Positions 44,478-54,048 of a DNA stretch of 64,000 nucleotides are shown piece after piece. How positions within the stretch are numbered: the first letter of the stretch is position 1; the number at the start of each line of letters is the position of its first letter. Origin of the DNA: an uncultured Lachnospiraceae bacterium (lineage in GTDB: Bacteria; Bacillota; Clostridia; Lachnospirales; Lachnospiraceae); assembly GCA_910586355.1 (NCBI GenBank), contig CAJUHJ010000003.1:73273-137272 (forward strand). Reading direction: 5' to 3'. The position numbers and the translations under genes are program-made. The notes beneath the pieces are model-generated. The model searched no databases and was not told the DNA's origin. It worked only from the letters and a program-made list of their open reading frames with translations.

Positions 44478-45950
44478 TTATCTCTTTATGCGTTCTTCTT
44501 TTAGAACTTCCTCAATCAAAACACGTTCGTCCATAGGATACTTTTTCCCTTGAATTTCCTGATAATCCTCATGGCCTTTGCCTGCTAATACAATGACATC
44601 TTTTGGCCTTCCATGCGTAACTGCATAACGAATCGCTTCTTTTCTGTCAATGATTTCGATATACGCACCGTTTGTTTTTTGTATTCCCGTTTTAATGTCA
44701 TCAATAATTGCCTGCGGGTCTTCATATCTGGGATTATCTGATGTGATAATTGTTAAATCTGCCATTTGCCCGGATACTTCCCCCATTTCAAAACGTCTCG
44801 ACTTTGCACGATTTCCACCGCATCCAAATAAACAAACCAGCCGTTTTGGTTCGTATTCCCGCAAAGTAGAAAGCAAACTTTTTAAACTCATGGCATTATG
44901 GGCATAATCAATCATTAAAGTAAATTCATCAGAAACTTTTACCAGTTCAATCCTGCCTTTTGTCTTTGCCTGTAATAACGCCTGTTTCATTATACCGATT
45001 CCCACATGAAAATGACGGCAGATTGCAATCGCGGTCAGGGAATTATAAACACTGAATCTGCCTGGAACATCAATTTTTACGTCAAAATCCAGTTTACCAG
45101 ACACGTGATAAGAAACGCCCAAACTGCCTGCCCCATGCAAAAGCTTCATATCTGACGCGCATAAATCCGCCGCACCTGAAAATCCAAACGTTTCCACTTC
45201 ACAAGTATGATACTTTAAAATATCTTTATAATGCACATCGTCTGCATTTAAAATACCGATTTTACACTGGCTAAACAGACGTCCTTTACATTCTAAATAT
45301 TCTTCAAAAGATGCGTGTTCGTTTGGTCCTATGTGATCTGGCTCAATATTGGTAAAAATCCCAATTTCAAATAAAAATCCCGCTGTTCTGTGCATCATAA
45401 GCCCCTGGGACGAGACTTCCATCACACAGCAGTCACAGGATATGTCTGCCATTTTCCGAAAATATTTCTGCACCAGATAAGATTCCGGCGTAGTATTCGC
45501 AGACGGTATGATTTCATCTCCAATTATAGTCTCTATCGTACCGATAAGGCCAACTTTATATCCGGCGCCTTCTAAGATGGACTTTACCATATAAGTCGTC
45601 GTTGTCTTTCCTTTCGTTCCGGTAATTCCAATCACTTTTAACTGCTCTGCAGGATAATCAAAATATGCCGCCGACAACAACGCCAAAGCATAACGGGTAT
45701 CTTTTACTTTAATCACCGTTACCGTTTCGGGCACATGAACTTCGTCTGATACGACAAGCGCCGCCGCGCCTTTTTCTACTGCATCGGCCACAAAACGATG
45801 TCCGTCTGCGACAGCTCCTTTCACACATACAAACAGAGAATTCTGTGTGAGTTTTCTCGAATCATAAACAAGCTCCGAAATCTCCTTATTGAGTTCTCCT
45901 TGGATACATTCATAGTCCATGCGCTCTAACAGTTGTTTTAATTGTTTCAT
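44478..45950 (-). CDS. murE: UDP-MurNAc-tripeptide ligase MurE (meso-DAP type)
   Basis: Cytosolic ligase of 490 aa that adds the third peptide residue to the peptidoglycan precursor. ATP loop GITGTKGKTTTTYM is near residue 110. EVSSQGL and the substrate motif TSDNPRYEDP follow; DNPR is the usual meso-diaminopimelate signature, where Lys-adding enzymes differ. The ATG at 45950 follows AAGAGGTACAAA. A longer frame starting at 45995 would begin at the predicted transcription start and is rejected. Confidence 0.94.
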   Translation of the reverse strand: MKQLKQLLERMDYECIQGELNKEISELVYDSRKLTQNSLFVCVKGAVADGHRFVADAVEKGAAALVVSDEVHVPETVTVIKVKDTRYALALLSAAYFDYPAEQLKVIGITGTKGKTTTTYMVKSILEGAGYKVGLIGTIETIIGDEIIPSANTTPESYLVQKYFRKMADISCDCCVMEVSSQGLMMHRTAGFLFEIGIFTNIEPDHIGPNEHASFEEYLECKGRLFSQCKIGILNADDVHYKDILKYHTCEVETFGFSGAADLCASDMKLLHGAGSLGVSYHVSGKLDFDVKIDVPGRFSVYNSLTAIAICRHFHVGIGIMKQALLQAKTKGRIELVKVSDEFTLMIDYAHNAMSLKSLLSTLREYEPKRLVCLFGCGGNRAKSRRFEMGEVSGQMADLTIITSDNPRYEDPQAIIDDIKTGIQKTNGAYIEIIDRKEAIRYAVTHGRPKDVIVLAGKGHEDYQEIQGKKYPMDERVLIEEVLKEERIKR

Positions 45951-46001
45951 TTTGTACCTCTTTTCTTCAAAATAAAGTACTCTGATAAGCTGCACTGTAC
46001 T

Positions 46002-46030
46002 ATTATATGATAGAATTAATGAATTTACAA
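46002..46030 (-). promoter_or_regulatory. Promoter of the murE-priA-def-fmt cluster
   Basis: TTGTAA (46025-46030), a 17-nt spacer and a perfect TATAAT (46002-46007). Transcription would begin near 45995, consistent with the murE start at 45950. Confidence 0.7.
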
Positions 46031-46060
46031 GTTTTTAAAATTTTACGCTGTGAATTCTAA

Positions 46061-46945
46061 TTATGCTAACTCCTTCATCTCGGTTTCAAGTTTCTTTAAT
46101 TCTTCAAGTGATAATAACGGTACGCAGATTGCTATCTCTTCTAACGACAACTTCCCCAGTTTTATCATTCTTTCTGCCGTCTCTATTGCTGTCTTTCTTT
46201 CTGTCTTTTTTTCTGTCTCTTTTGCCGTTTTCTTCACCGCACTATCTACCATATCTTTTGTGTACGCCTTCAATATCTGCTCGTCATCAAATAATGTCAT
46301 CATCATATCCACTACCTCCTGTTCCCTGCTTTCCAGATACCCTTTCAGCACGTTCCTATCTTTACAGATTTGGATTGTTTCTGTTACTGCCTGCTTGGTA
46401 TTTCCATATCGTTTTCTCTGTTCATTATATACTTTACAGAAAATGATATACTGCCCGATAATGTCAGTCTCATTTTCCTGATACAACACTTTTACTTCTG
46501 CATCTATGGCTATTTTTGCTCCATCAAAAAAATCTTTCCTCAGCGATATACTGTCGGGAATATCTTTTCTTTCTCCTGTATATATCACATAGAGTTCGGG
46601 TTTGGGCAGATTCACTTTTTTGCTTCCATACAGATTTTGGCTGGTTCGTTTAAAATAATCGTGGTAAGTCTGTACCAGATACATCAATGCGCGGATGATT
46701 ATATTGTATGTCCATGTTGACTGACTTTCCACCAGTATCATCAAACGGTTACCAACAGAAAACCCTAAATCATTGTAGTCTGCGTCTACCAAAACATGCT
46801 TCATTGTCACATCTGCAATATCATCTTCCGTCACACTGTCATCCTCCGGGTGAAGCGCCTGATATAATTGGAGAAGATACTTTTTTTCTTGAAATAAATT
46901 CGTAAATACACTGTCTTTTATTTTACGTTTCGGTTTTTGTTCCAC
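46061..46945 (-). CDS. Rpn/PD-(D/E)XK transposase-nuclease family protein, copy A
   Basis: 294 aa, start GTG at 46945 after ACGAGGTG. The N-terminal nuclease fold has DADYNDLGFSVGNRLMILVE followed by SQ; Asp59 and Glu73-Ser-Gln75 give the D..ExQ variant typical of PDDEXK_2/Rpn proteins. A helical tail ends in a Lys/Thr/Glu repeat (KKTAKETEKKTERKTAIE) and a leucine-rich C-terminus. Rpn proteins are linked to recombination and sometimes to phage defence. It is nearly identical to the next gene, from which it differs by an 8-residue insertion in the repeat and a few substitutions near the C-terminus. Confidence 0.85.
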   Translation of the reverse strand: MEQKPKRKIKDSVFTNLFQEKKYLLQLYQALHPEDDSVTEDDIADVTMKHVLVDADYNDLGFSVGNRLMILVESQSTWTYNIIIRALMYLVQTYHDYFKRTSQNLYGSKKVNLPKPELYVIYTGERKDIPDSISLRKDFFDGAKIAIDAEVKVLYQENETDIIGQYIIFCKVYNEQRKRYGNTKQAVTETIQICKDRNVLKGYLESREQEVVDMMMTLFDDEQILKAYTKDMVDSAVKKTAKETEKKTERKTAIETAERMIKLGKLSLEEIAICVPLLSLEELKKLETEMKELA

Positions 46946-46964
46946 CGTTTTAACACCTCGTTTA

Positions 46965-47825
46965 TTATGCTAACTCCTTCACCTTCGTCTCAAGTTTCTT
47001 TAATTCTTCAAGTGATAATAACGGAACATATATTGCTATCTCTTCTAACGATAACTTCCCCAGTTTTATCATTCTTTCTGCCGTCTCTATTGCTGTCTCT
47101 TTTGCCGTTTTCTTCACCGCACTATCTACCATATCTTTTGTGTACGCCTTCAATATCTGCTCGTCATCAAATAATGTCATCATCATATCCACTACCTCCT
47201 GTTCCCTGCTTTCCAGATACCCTTTCAGCACGTTCCTATCTTTACAGATTTGGATTGTTTCTGTTACTGCCTGCTTGGTATTTCCATATCGTTTTCTCTG
47301 TTCATTATATACTTTACAGAAAATGATATACTGCCCGATAATGTCAGTCTCATTTTCCTGATACAACACTTTTACTTCTGCATCTATGGCTATTTTTGCT
47401 CCATCAAAAAAATCTTTCCTCAGCGATATACTGTCGGGAATATCTTTTCTTTCTCCTGTATATATCACATAGAGTTCGGGTTTGGGCAGATTCACTTTTT
47501 TGCTTCCATACAGATTTTGGCTGGTTCGTTTAAAATAATCGTGGTAAGTCTGTACCAGATACATCAATGCGCGGATGATTATATTGTATGTCCATGTTGA
47601 CTGACTTTCCACCAGTATCATCAAACGGTTACCAACAGAAAACCCTAAATCATTGTAGTCTGCGTCTACCAAAACATGCTTCATTGTCACATCTGCAATA
47701 TCATCTTCCGTCACACTGTCATCCTCCGGGTGAAGCGCCTGATATAATTGGAGAAGATACTTTTTTTCTTGAAATAAATTCGTAAATACACTGTCTTTTA
47801 TTTTACGTTTCGGTTTTTGTTCCAC
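46965..47825 (-). CDS. Rpn/PD-(D/E)XK transposase-nuclease family protein, copy B
   Basis: 286 aa, start GTG at 47825, chosen because the sequence around it (GAGGTGGTAAAACG-GTG) matches the start region of copy A. An ATG 33 nt upstream lacks a ribosome-binding site. The catalytic motifs are the same as in copy A. The Lys/Thr/Glu repeat is shorter (KKTAKETAIETAE), consistent with loss or gain of 24 nt by slippage. Upstream is the type I HsdS gene (62-nt gap), so both copies may be the tail of the restriction operon. Confidence 0.85.
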   Translation of the reverse strand: MEQKPKRKIKDSVFTNLFQEKKYLLQLYQALHPEDDSVTEDDIADVTMKHVLVDADYNDLGFSVGNRLMILVESQSTWTYNIIIRALMYLVQTYHDYFKRTSQNLYGSKKVNLPKPELYVIYTGERKDIPDSISLRKDFFDGAKIAIDAEVKVLYQENETDIIGQYIIFCKVYNEQRKRYGNTKQAVTETIQICKDRNVLKGYLESREQEVVDMMMTLFDDEQILKAYTKDMVDSAVKKTAKETAIETAERMIKLGKLSLEEIAIYVPLLSLEELKKLETKVKELA

Positions 47826-47886
47826 CGTTTTACCACCTCGTTTATATTTGCTCGTCATCTTATAATATCATTATATCTTCTTCCTA

Positions 47887-49299
47887 CTATTTTCTTTCAT
47901 TATATAAATAAATACCGTTATTTACAATTAATATCTTTTTCAAAAGCTCAATTGAATTCTCATCACTCTGGTGATTTGTTCCCAGACTTCCGCGAAAAGC
48001 ATGCGCTAAAATAGATTTCTTTATAGTTTCCATCTGCTCTAAAACAGACTCGGCGAATTCTTTCGCCTGCCGTTCTTTTTCAAAAAATTTATCAAGAACT
48101 TCTACAATTGCTGTTTGTTCTTCAATTTCTGGAACAGGGATTACATACGCACCAATTTTTTTTGCATTTATATTTGACTGGTTTACTCCATCTGTTTTTA
48201 CCAAATTACAATAATCTTTTGCATGGTTCGTATTCAAAGCATAGTTTAGAAAATCACCCGTTATGATATCGCGTTTATATTCCAGTTTTATCAAATATCC
48301 TGCATAAATAGCCGGATAGCCGCCGCGATAAATAGAAGTCTTGCCAACTAACGCCGAACTATTTGTCCTGTTAAATAATACATCCCCCTCTTTGAGTTTG
48401 TATTTTTCTATATCTTCTTTATCGTTGGAGTAGGCTAAATTCGACCAGTCAATTTCTCCCTGCTGCAAATTTCCCATACGAACCACAACAACACGGCCGG
48501 ATTTTTCAGATTTTTTTGAAGTGCCATATTTAAGCGAATGGCAAAGAGCAGAAACGGATAACTGCTTCCAACTATCCATTCCAATTCCATGTAGATTTCT
48601 CCATTGTTTTGACAGTTCCCCAGTAAATGCTTTATGCAAAACAGCGGCTCTTCGAAATTTGAAATTATCTGCAAAATCCTGTATTTTTTCTTTTGCTGTA
48701 TCTAGTTTCGCAAACAGATTTTCTATACGGACGACAATTCTTTGCTGCTCCGCAATAGGCGGGAGCATAAATTTAATATCGGCTAAATCTCTAATGGAAA
48801 CTCCTCCGATTAGACCATGTTTCTTCCTATTAAATTGATGAATAAAATATTGGCTTTGCAAATAATAGAAAATAAACTTTGGATTTATAGTTCTGGCAAC
48901 AAACGCACAAAGCTTATTCCCAAAACAAACATTTTGTGTCACAAAACCTACTTTGCGCCCCGCACTGCCGCCTTCGATACAAAGCAATGCTGTATTTGCA
49001 GGAGCAATTTTATAATGATTAAAATCAGGTATTCTCAAATTTGTTTCATAATGAATCTCATTGTCAAAACCTATATCTTTTGTTGCGATAAAAAGAAGTC
49101 CTGTTTTCTGCCCTTTATACTTTTCATCCTTCGTTTTTTGATTCACACTATTTCCAGTATATATCTCAGCAATGCAGCTAACTCTCACCCAACACCAATT
49201 CTTTGGCACTCCATACGGCTGCTCCTCTGCCGGAACAAGCGCCTGCTCTAACTTTTCTTCAAGCGTCATCTCTTTTGACGATTTTTTACTTTTTGCCAT
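47887..49299 (-). CDS. hsdS: Type I restriction-modification specificity subunit (first)
   Basis: 470 aa with two target-recognition domains. TRD1 (about 20-200) ends in LPPIAEQQRIVVRIENLFA and a conserved helix. TRD2 (about 235-400) ends in VPEIEEQTAIVEVLDKFFEK. The pair of xPxxEQ-helix spacers is the HsdS hallmark and sets the length between half-sites. It lies 10 nt after hsdM. The DNA target cannot be predicted from sequence alone. Confidence 0.93.
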   Translation of the reverse strand: MAKSKKSSKEMTLEEKLEQALVPAEEQPYGVPKNWCWVRVSCIAEIYTGNSVNQKTKDEKYKGQKTGLLFIATKDIGFDNEIHYETNLRIPDFNHYKIAPANTALLCIEGGSAGRKVGFVTQNVCFGNKLCAFVARTINPKFIFYYLQSQYFIHQFNRKKHGLIGGVSIRDLADIKFMLPPIAEQQRIVVRIENLFAKLDTAKEKIQDFADNFKFRRAAVLHKAFTGELSKQWRNLHGIGMDSWKQLSVSALCHSLKYGTSKKSEKSGRVVVVRMGNLQQGEIDWSNLAYSNDKEDIEKYKLKEGDVLFNRTNSSALVGKTSIYRGGYPAIYAGYLIKLEYKRDIITGDFLNYALNTNHAKDYCNLVKTDGVNQSNINAKKIGAYVIPVPEIEEQTAIVEVLDKFFEKERQAKEFAESVLEQMETIKKSILAHAFRGSLGTNHQSDENSIELLKKILIVNNGIYLYNERK

Positions 49300-49309
49300 A
49301 TTACACTCC

Positions 49310-50722
49310 TTAGCTTTCCAGGGCCTTCAACTCCTTTACAACACTCATCAATAAATCGGCGGCTTCCTCAAGTTGTGCAATAGCTTCTTCCCCGCTTACT
49401 ATTGGGTCAGGTAAATCTTCATAATCCATCATAGAATCATCCCGAATCAATCCAAGGTCAAGACTATTTCCCTTTTCTGCAATCTGTTCGCGTGTAAATA
49501 CATGAAAACGCTCATTTTGCAAAGCATGTCGGTTATCTGCTTCATATGCGGTTTCAAAGTCTGCAAAGTGCTCTTTTTTCAATGGGTTCGTCTTTCCAAA
49601 AGACGGCATATTGGTACGCAAATCATAAAACCAGACTTCTTTTGTACTATCCTTTCGTGTCTTTTCACGTGTAAAAAACAAGACGTTTGTCTTTACGCCC
49701 TGCGCATAAAAAATTCCCGTCGGAAGACGTAAAACCGTATGTAAATTGCATTTATCCATCAAATCAACGCGGATTTTCTCGCCTTCTTTGTCAGCAAATA
49801 AAACGTTATCCGGCAGAACCACAGCAGCGCGGGCTTTTCCATCTGCTTTTAAACTCCGGTATATATGTTGTAAAAAATTAAGCTGTTTGTTGCTGGTCTG
49901 AAACGTAAAGTCATCGCGTGTGGCACGCTCGCCGCCTTTTTTTGTACCAAACGGTGGATTTGTCAAAACAACATCATAATCTTTCTTATTTTTTCCAAGA
50001 TTCGAAAGCGTATCGCCTAGTATAATCTCTCCTTCTATATCGTGCAGCATAGCGTTCATCAACGCCAAACGGTGGGTATCGTGAACCAGTTCCACACCAG
50101 TAAAGGCTTCTTCCCTCTCAAATTTTGCGGTATCTGCATCCAAATCAAAAAAATCATCCGTTTTCTCTGCAACATACTGATGTGCTGCAATCATAAAACC
50201 AAACGTCCCACATGCCGGATCGTTGCAGCGTTCACCAGCCTTTGGTTTTATACAGCGGGTCATCACGTCAATTAATACGCGAGGCGTAAAATACTGCCCG
50301 GCGCCGGATTTTTTTTCACCTGCATTTTTTTCCAAAAGACCCTCATACAGATTTCCAAGACCCTCTTCTCTGGCAGAAAACCAGTCCAATCCGTCGATAG
50401 TCGTAATAATTTTTTCCAGATTTTTTGGCTCGTCAATATTCGTTGAAGCGCCCTGATAAATTTCACGTACGCGCCCCGTACAATTTTCACCCAGATGATT
50501 TAGTAATTCTTTGTAAAATTTTTTTAATTCTATTCCACTTTTTTCTGTCAGCCTATCCCAGCGATAATCTTCTGGAATCTGGCTTTCCGCCCCAGTTTCT
50601 TTTGCCATTTTCAAAAAAAGAATATACGTCAATTCTGACACATACTGATGATATGTAATCCCATCATCCCGAAGGACATTACAGAGATTCCAAAGTTTTG
50701 ATACGATTTCCTGTGTTGTCAT
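49310..50722 (-). CDS. hsdM: Type I DNA adenine methyltransferase subunit
   Basis: 470 aa, N6-adenine methyltransferase. An N-terminal helical HsdM_N domain (1-120) precedes AGQYFTPR. SAM motif I is NDPACGTFGF (167-176), and catalytic motif IV is LTNPPFG (253-259). It overlaps the end of hsdR by 4 nt (ATGA), so subunits R, M and S are translationally coupled. Confidence 0.95.
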   Translation of the reverse strand: MTTQEIVSKLWNLCNVLRDDGITYHQYVSELTYILFLKMAKETGAESQIPEDYRWDRLTEKSGIELKKFYKELLNHLGENCTGRVREIYQGASTNIDEPKNLEKIITTIDGLDWFSAREEGLGNLYEGLLEKNAGEKKSGAGQYFTPRVLIDVMTRCIKPKAGERCNDPACGTFGFMIAAHQYVAEKTDDFFDLDADTAKFEREEAFTGVELVHDTHRLALMNAMLHDIEGEIILGDTLSNLGKNKKDYDVVLTNPPFGTKKGGERATRDDFTFQTSNKQLNFLQHIYRSLKADGKARAAVVLPDNVLFADKEGEKIRVDLMDKCNLHTVLRLPTGIFYAQGVKTNVLFFTREKTRKDSTKEVWFYDLRTNMPSFGKTNPLKKEHFADFETAYEADNRHALQNERFHVFTREQIAEKGNSLDLGLIRDDSMMDYEDLPDPIVSGEEAIAQLEEAADLLMSVVKELKALES

Positions 50723-53700
50723 GCTGTTTTTCCTCCATCATCATATAAATACTCATTCAATTCCAAAATAATATGTTCCAATTTATCTTGAAATACTTTG
50801 TTTATCTTATTATAGCCGCCCTGCGCCTTAAAACGGCTGTCCTCATCAAATACTGCCACATTCAAAACAGATTCTTCCATCAAATATTTTTCTATTCTTG
50901 CAATCCAGTTCAATTCCTGTTTTGAAAATTTATGCGCGGATTTCAATTTATCAACTGCCCGCCGGATTTTTGCCTCATGTGAAACCAAATCTGAACCAAT
51001 TGCATAACGACGAATCAGACTAATCATATCTGCTGCAATTTCCTCATTAGTCATTTGAGAAACTGCCAAATTCAGCTGCCTGACAGTAAAACCCTCCCTG
51101 TCAAGCGTAAGAAGCAAAGATTTCAAACTTTCGCGAGTCAAATCCTTAGGCCGGGTACAAACAATATTTAAAGCTGTAATTTCATTTAAGTTCGTTTTGA
51201 TATAATCAGTAAAAGCCTCCAGGTAATCCTTTGGTTTGCTTTTGCTGCCATACCCTCTAGTATGCTCTAAAAGCTCATCCTCTTTTTCCGATATAATTAC
51301 AGGACGGGCTTTTTTTGTATCCGACTGTTGAATCATTTGAAACAAATCCTTATAAGCAAGCAGACGTTCTTTTGCCTCATTTGCCCTGCATTTTCCAATA
51401 TCAATGATAAACTGCTCCGGAGCTTTTCCTTCCGTCATGCTCTTAAAATGCTCTATGGTTTTATTGTCCATATTCCTTTTTTTACGCTGCAGTTTTGCAA
51501 CAATCTGTTGTATCTGGCCTTGTATCTTTTTTTCATCCTCCAGCAGTTCTAAACCTTCTAACAACTGGATGAAACTTGTATTCGGATTTACTACCACAGG
51601 CTTCATTGTATTTACTTCTTCCAAAGAATCATACACCCCGACAGGATCATAAATCTCAAAATGCGTCTTATGAATTTCAGGACAAAGCCTTGTTGCCCTC
51701 CCCAACATTTGTTCAAATAGAATCCGGGACTTCACCCGGCGCATAAATACCAGTGTTGTAATTTCCGGCACATCAATCCCAGTCGTCAACAAATCAACTG
51801 TCACCGCAATACTGGGAAAACGTTCATTTTTAAAACGTTTTATCACTTCCTGAACCCTCTTTTTGCTGCCTCCTGCCGAACCGGTAATTTTCATTACAGC
51901 GTCGTTGTCTACTCCTGTTTTTTCATATATTTCTTTTAATATTTTTACAATCATATCAGCATGATTATCATTCACTGCATAAATCAATGTTTTACCCTGC
52001 TCCTCGGGAAATTCCGGGTCAATATCGCGGGCAATTTCTGTAAGCACCGTCCGGTTAAACGGCTCTGTTATGACCTGCCGGTTAAATGCCTCAATCTCAA
52101 AATCCATCTCATCTTCTAAAAGTTCGAAATTGTTAATCCCGTCTGCCACTGGGTCATATACTGTTACAGTATCGCCTGCTTTGTAATGAATTCCTTCTTT
52201 TTTGAGCTTTGTCGTCAGTTTATGCGGCGCATCATGGTCAACAAGATACCCTTCAATTACAGCCTCACGATACGTATATGTATAAACAGGCTGTCCAAAA
52301 ATACGCGTCGTCTGCAGCGCCGGAGTTGCAGTAAGCGCAATTTTCACAGCGTCAAAATATTCAATCACTGCACGATATTTACTCTGGTAATCCAACTGGT
52401 TACAATAAAGAATTTCATCTTCTCCCATTTCTTTATCCAAAATATATCCCCTGTGCGCTTCGTCAATAATCACTAAATCAAAATCTGTAACCGCCGGCAT
52501 CGTCTCGTCTGTATTATATAAAATACGCTTCACCATACTTTGAACCGTCGCTACTTGAATCCGCGTTTCACGAGCAATATCTTTTTCTTCTAACCCATTG
52601 ATAGTATAGATGTCATTAAGCGTCAATAAATCTTCTAATCTGACTTCTTTAAATACATCAAAAGCCTGTTCACCAAGCGCAGTCCTGTCTACCAAAAATA
52701 AGATTCTACGGAAACGTCCGCTTTTCAAAAAACGATATATCATGCCAAGTATTGTACGTGTCTTTCCCGTACCCGTCGCCATAGCCAGTAAAATATTCTG
52801 TCGGCCGTTCATTACTGCTTGTTCCGCCTCCATCACCGCTTTTATCTGGTATTCCCTAAGATTTAACCCATTTTTATCACACAGCAAATCATACGGTATA
52901 TCCTTCAATTTTTGATTGCACGCAGCAATATTCTTTTCTAGCAGTTCCAATATCCCTATCGGACTAATCCACCCCTTTAAAGCCTTTGGAGCATAATCCG
53001 GTTTTCTTAAATCCAAAAACCAGACTCCGCTTTTCGTATCATACTGCTCAAAATAAGGCCTTCCATTCGTTGCAAACGTAAATGGGACTTTATAATTTCC
53101 CCACATACCAATCTGATCCGCCTCGCCAACAATTCTAATGTTTTTGGAATAATCTTTGCATTGGTAATCTATCACAGAAGGAATATCCTTATGAACCGCC
53201 TTTGCTTCAATAACTGCTACCATCTGTCTGTCAATAAACAGGGCATAATCTGCATAACCCCTGCTACCGGAAGAAAAATCCACAGGCCATTCTGCAATAG
53301 CAATATTTCGTCCCTTTTGAGGACGCGTGCCTTTCCCATAACGCAGCTGTTTTGTATCTGCCTCCCAGCCGACTTTTCTAAGCTGTTCATCAATTAAATA
53401 TCTCGTCTCTGCTTCTGATTTAACCCTTTTACCAGCTGCCTTTCCTGCCTGTTTTTTCCTTTCTTCCCTTGCAACTGTCTTAGCCGCTGATGCCGCCTGG
53501 CCTGCTTCCTCCATCAGCGCTTCTTCCTTTGCCAGTTCACTTTTTTTATCTGTTATGAATGGCTCTTGAGGCTTCTGCGGCATCACAAACGGCTCATTTT
53601 GATAATGCCAGTCTCCATAAGTCTGCATAAACCATTCACAAATACTGTGTGACATCTGAATAAGCGCCTTGCCGTCTTCAAATGAAGCATAATTTTCATG

Positions 53701-53982
53701 GACAGCTTTATTCCTGATTTTACGCAACGCATGAAAAATATCCCCCAAATCACGCGAAATCATCCCTTCCCGAAGCAGCACATTAATCCTTGCTGCAGCC
53801 GTATTCTCCTTTGGAAGTGGAATTTTGTCATATGTAAAAATAAGATTAATAATTGTTTCCCCAATCATTCCCAGTTTCATTAGACAGGAATTTGAATCAC
53901 TGTATAAATATTTTTCTGCCAATTCCCCAAAATTTCCAAGCACCGGAAACAGTTCATTTAAAAATGTAAAATTTGATTTCAT
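50719..53982 (-). CDS. hsdR: Type I restriction endonuclease/translocase subunit
   Basis: 1087 aa. An N-terminal DUF4145-like helical domain (1-120) is followed by a Lys/Ala-rich linker, then an HSDR_N nuclease core (DYALFIDRQMVAVIEAKAV, giving D..ExK). The SF2 motor has Walker A LAMATGTGKTRT, the DEAH box IIDEAHRGYI and motif VI-like QMLGRATRLCP. An EcoEI-type C-terminal domain docks on the methylase. The ATG follows GGAGG. The sequence right before the start repeats the gene's own 3' end (see 53979-54020). Confidence 0.95.
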   Translation of the reverse strand: MKSNFTFLNELFPVLGNFGELAEKYLYSDSNSCLMKLGMIGETIINLIFTYDKIPLPKENTAAARINVLLREGMISRDLGDIFHALRKIRNKAVHENYASFEDGKALIQMSHSICEWFMQTYGDWHYQNEPFVMPQKPQEPFITDKKSELAKEEALMEEAGQAASAAKTVAREERKKQAGKAAGKRVKSEAETRYLIDEQLRKVGWEADTKQLRYGKGTRPQKGRNIAIAEWPVDFSSGSRGYADYALFIDRQMVAVIEAKAVHKDIPSVIDYQCKDYSKNIRIVGEADQIGMWGNYKVPFTFATNGRPYFEQYDTKSGVWFLDLRKPDYAPKALKGWISPIGILELLEKNIAACNQKLKDIPYDLLCDKNGLNLREYQIKAVMEAEQAVMNGRQNILLAMATGTGKTRTILGMIYRFLKSGRFRRILFLVDRTALGEQAFDVFKEVRLEDLLTLNDIYTINGLEEKDIARETRIQVATVQSMVKRILYNTDETMPAVTDFDLVIIDEAHRGYILDKEMGEDEILYCNQLDYQSKYRAVIEYFDAVKIALTATPALQTTRIFGQPVYTYTYREAVIEGYLVDHDAPHKLTTKLKKEGIHYKAGDTVTVYDPVADGINNFELLEDEMDFEIEAFNRQVITEPFNRTVLTEIARDIDPEFPEEQGKTLIYAVNDNHADMIVKILKEIYEKTGVDNDAVMKITGSAGGSKKRVQEVIKRFKNERFPSIAVTVDLLTTGIDVPEITTLVFMRRVKSRILFEQMLGRATRLCPEIHKTHFEIYDPVGVYDSLEEVNTMKPVVVNPNTSFIQLLEGLELLEDEKKIQGQIQQIVAKLQRKKRNMDNKTIEHFKSMTEGKAPEQFIIDIGKCRANEAKERLLAYKDLFQMIQQSDTKKARPVIISEKEDELLEHTRGYGSKSKPKDYLEAFTDYIKTNLNEITALNIVCTRPKDLTRESLKSLLLTLDREGFTVRQLNLAVSQMTNEEIAADMISLIRRYAIGSDLVSHEAKIRRAVDKLKSAHKFSKQELNWIARIEKYLMEESVLNVAVFDEDSRFKAQGGYNKINKVFQDKLEHIILELNEYLYDDGGKTA

Positions 53983-54020
53983 GCTGTTTCTCCTCCATCA
54001 TCCAATCAATATCCATTCAA
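53979..54020 (-). pseudogene. 42-nt relic of an hsdR 3' end ahead of hsdR
   Basis: This block matches the last 42 nt of hsdR (50719-50760) at 36 of 42 positions, including the GCATGA stop/start overlap with the next gene. Read in the same frame it gives LNGY-stop-LDDGGETA, against LNEYLYDDGGKTA at the true HsdR C-terminus. I take it as the remnant of a second hsdR tail left by recombination. Confidence 0.6.
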
Positions 54021-54048
54021 CTTTATAATGGTTTTTTGTACATCATAA

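Larger units (their letters stand above)
46061..47845. repeat. Tandem duplication of about 0.9 kb carrying the two Rpn genes
   Basis: Unit 1 is about 46061-46960 and unit 2 about 46965-47845. By eye the two are identical over long stretches, differing by a 24-nt indel at about 46190-46220, a handful of substitutions near the 3' ends and one in the intergenic boundary. Such identity implies a very recent duplication or ongoing gene conversion. Confidence 0.9.

Noticed and set aside
45951..45995. Longer start for murE at 45995
   Set aside because: It coincides with the predicted transcription start of the TTGTAA-N17-TATAAT promoter; AGAGGT precedes the ATG at 45950.
51328..53397. Plus-strand open frames inside hsdR
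   Set aside because: They mirror conserved helicase and nuclease motifs on the minus strand and lack ribosome-binding sites.
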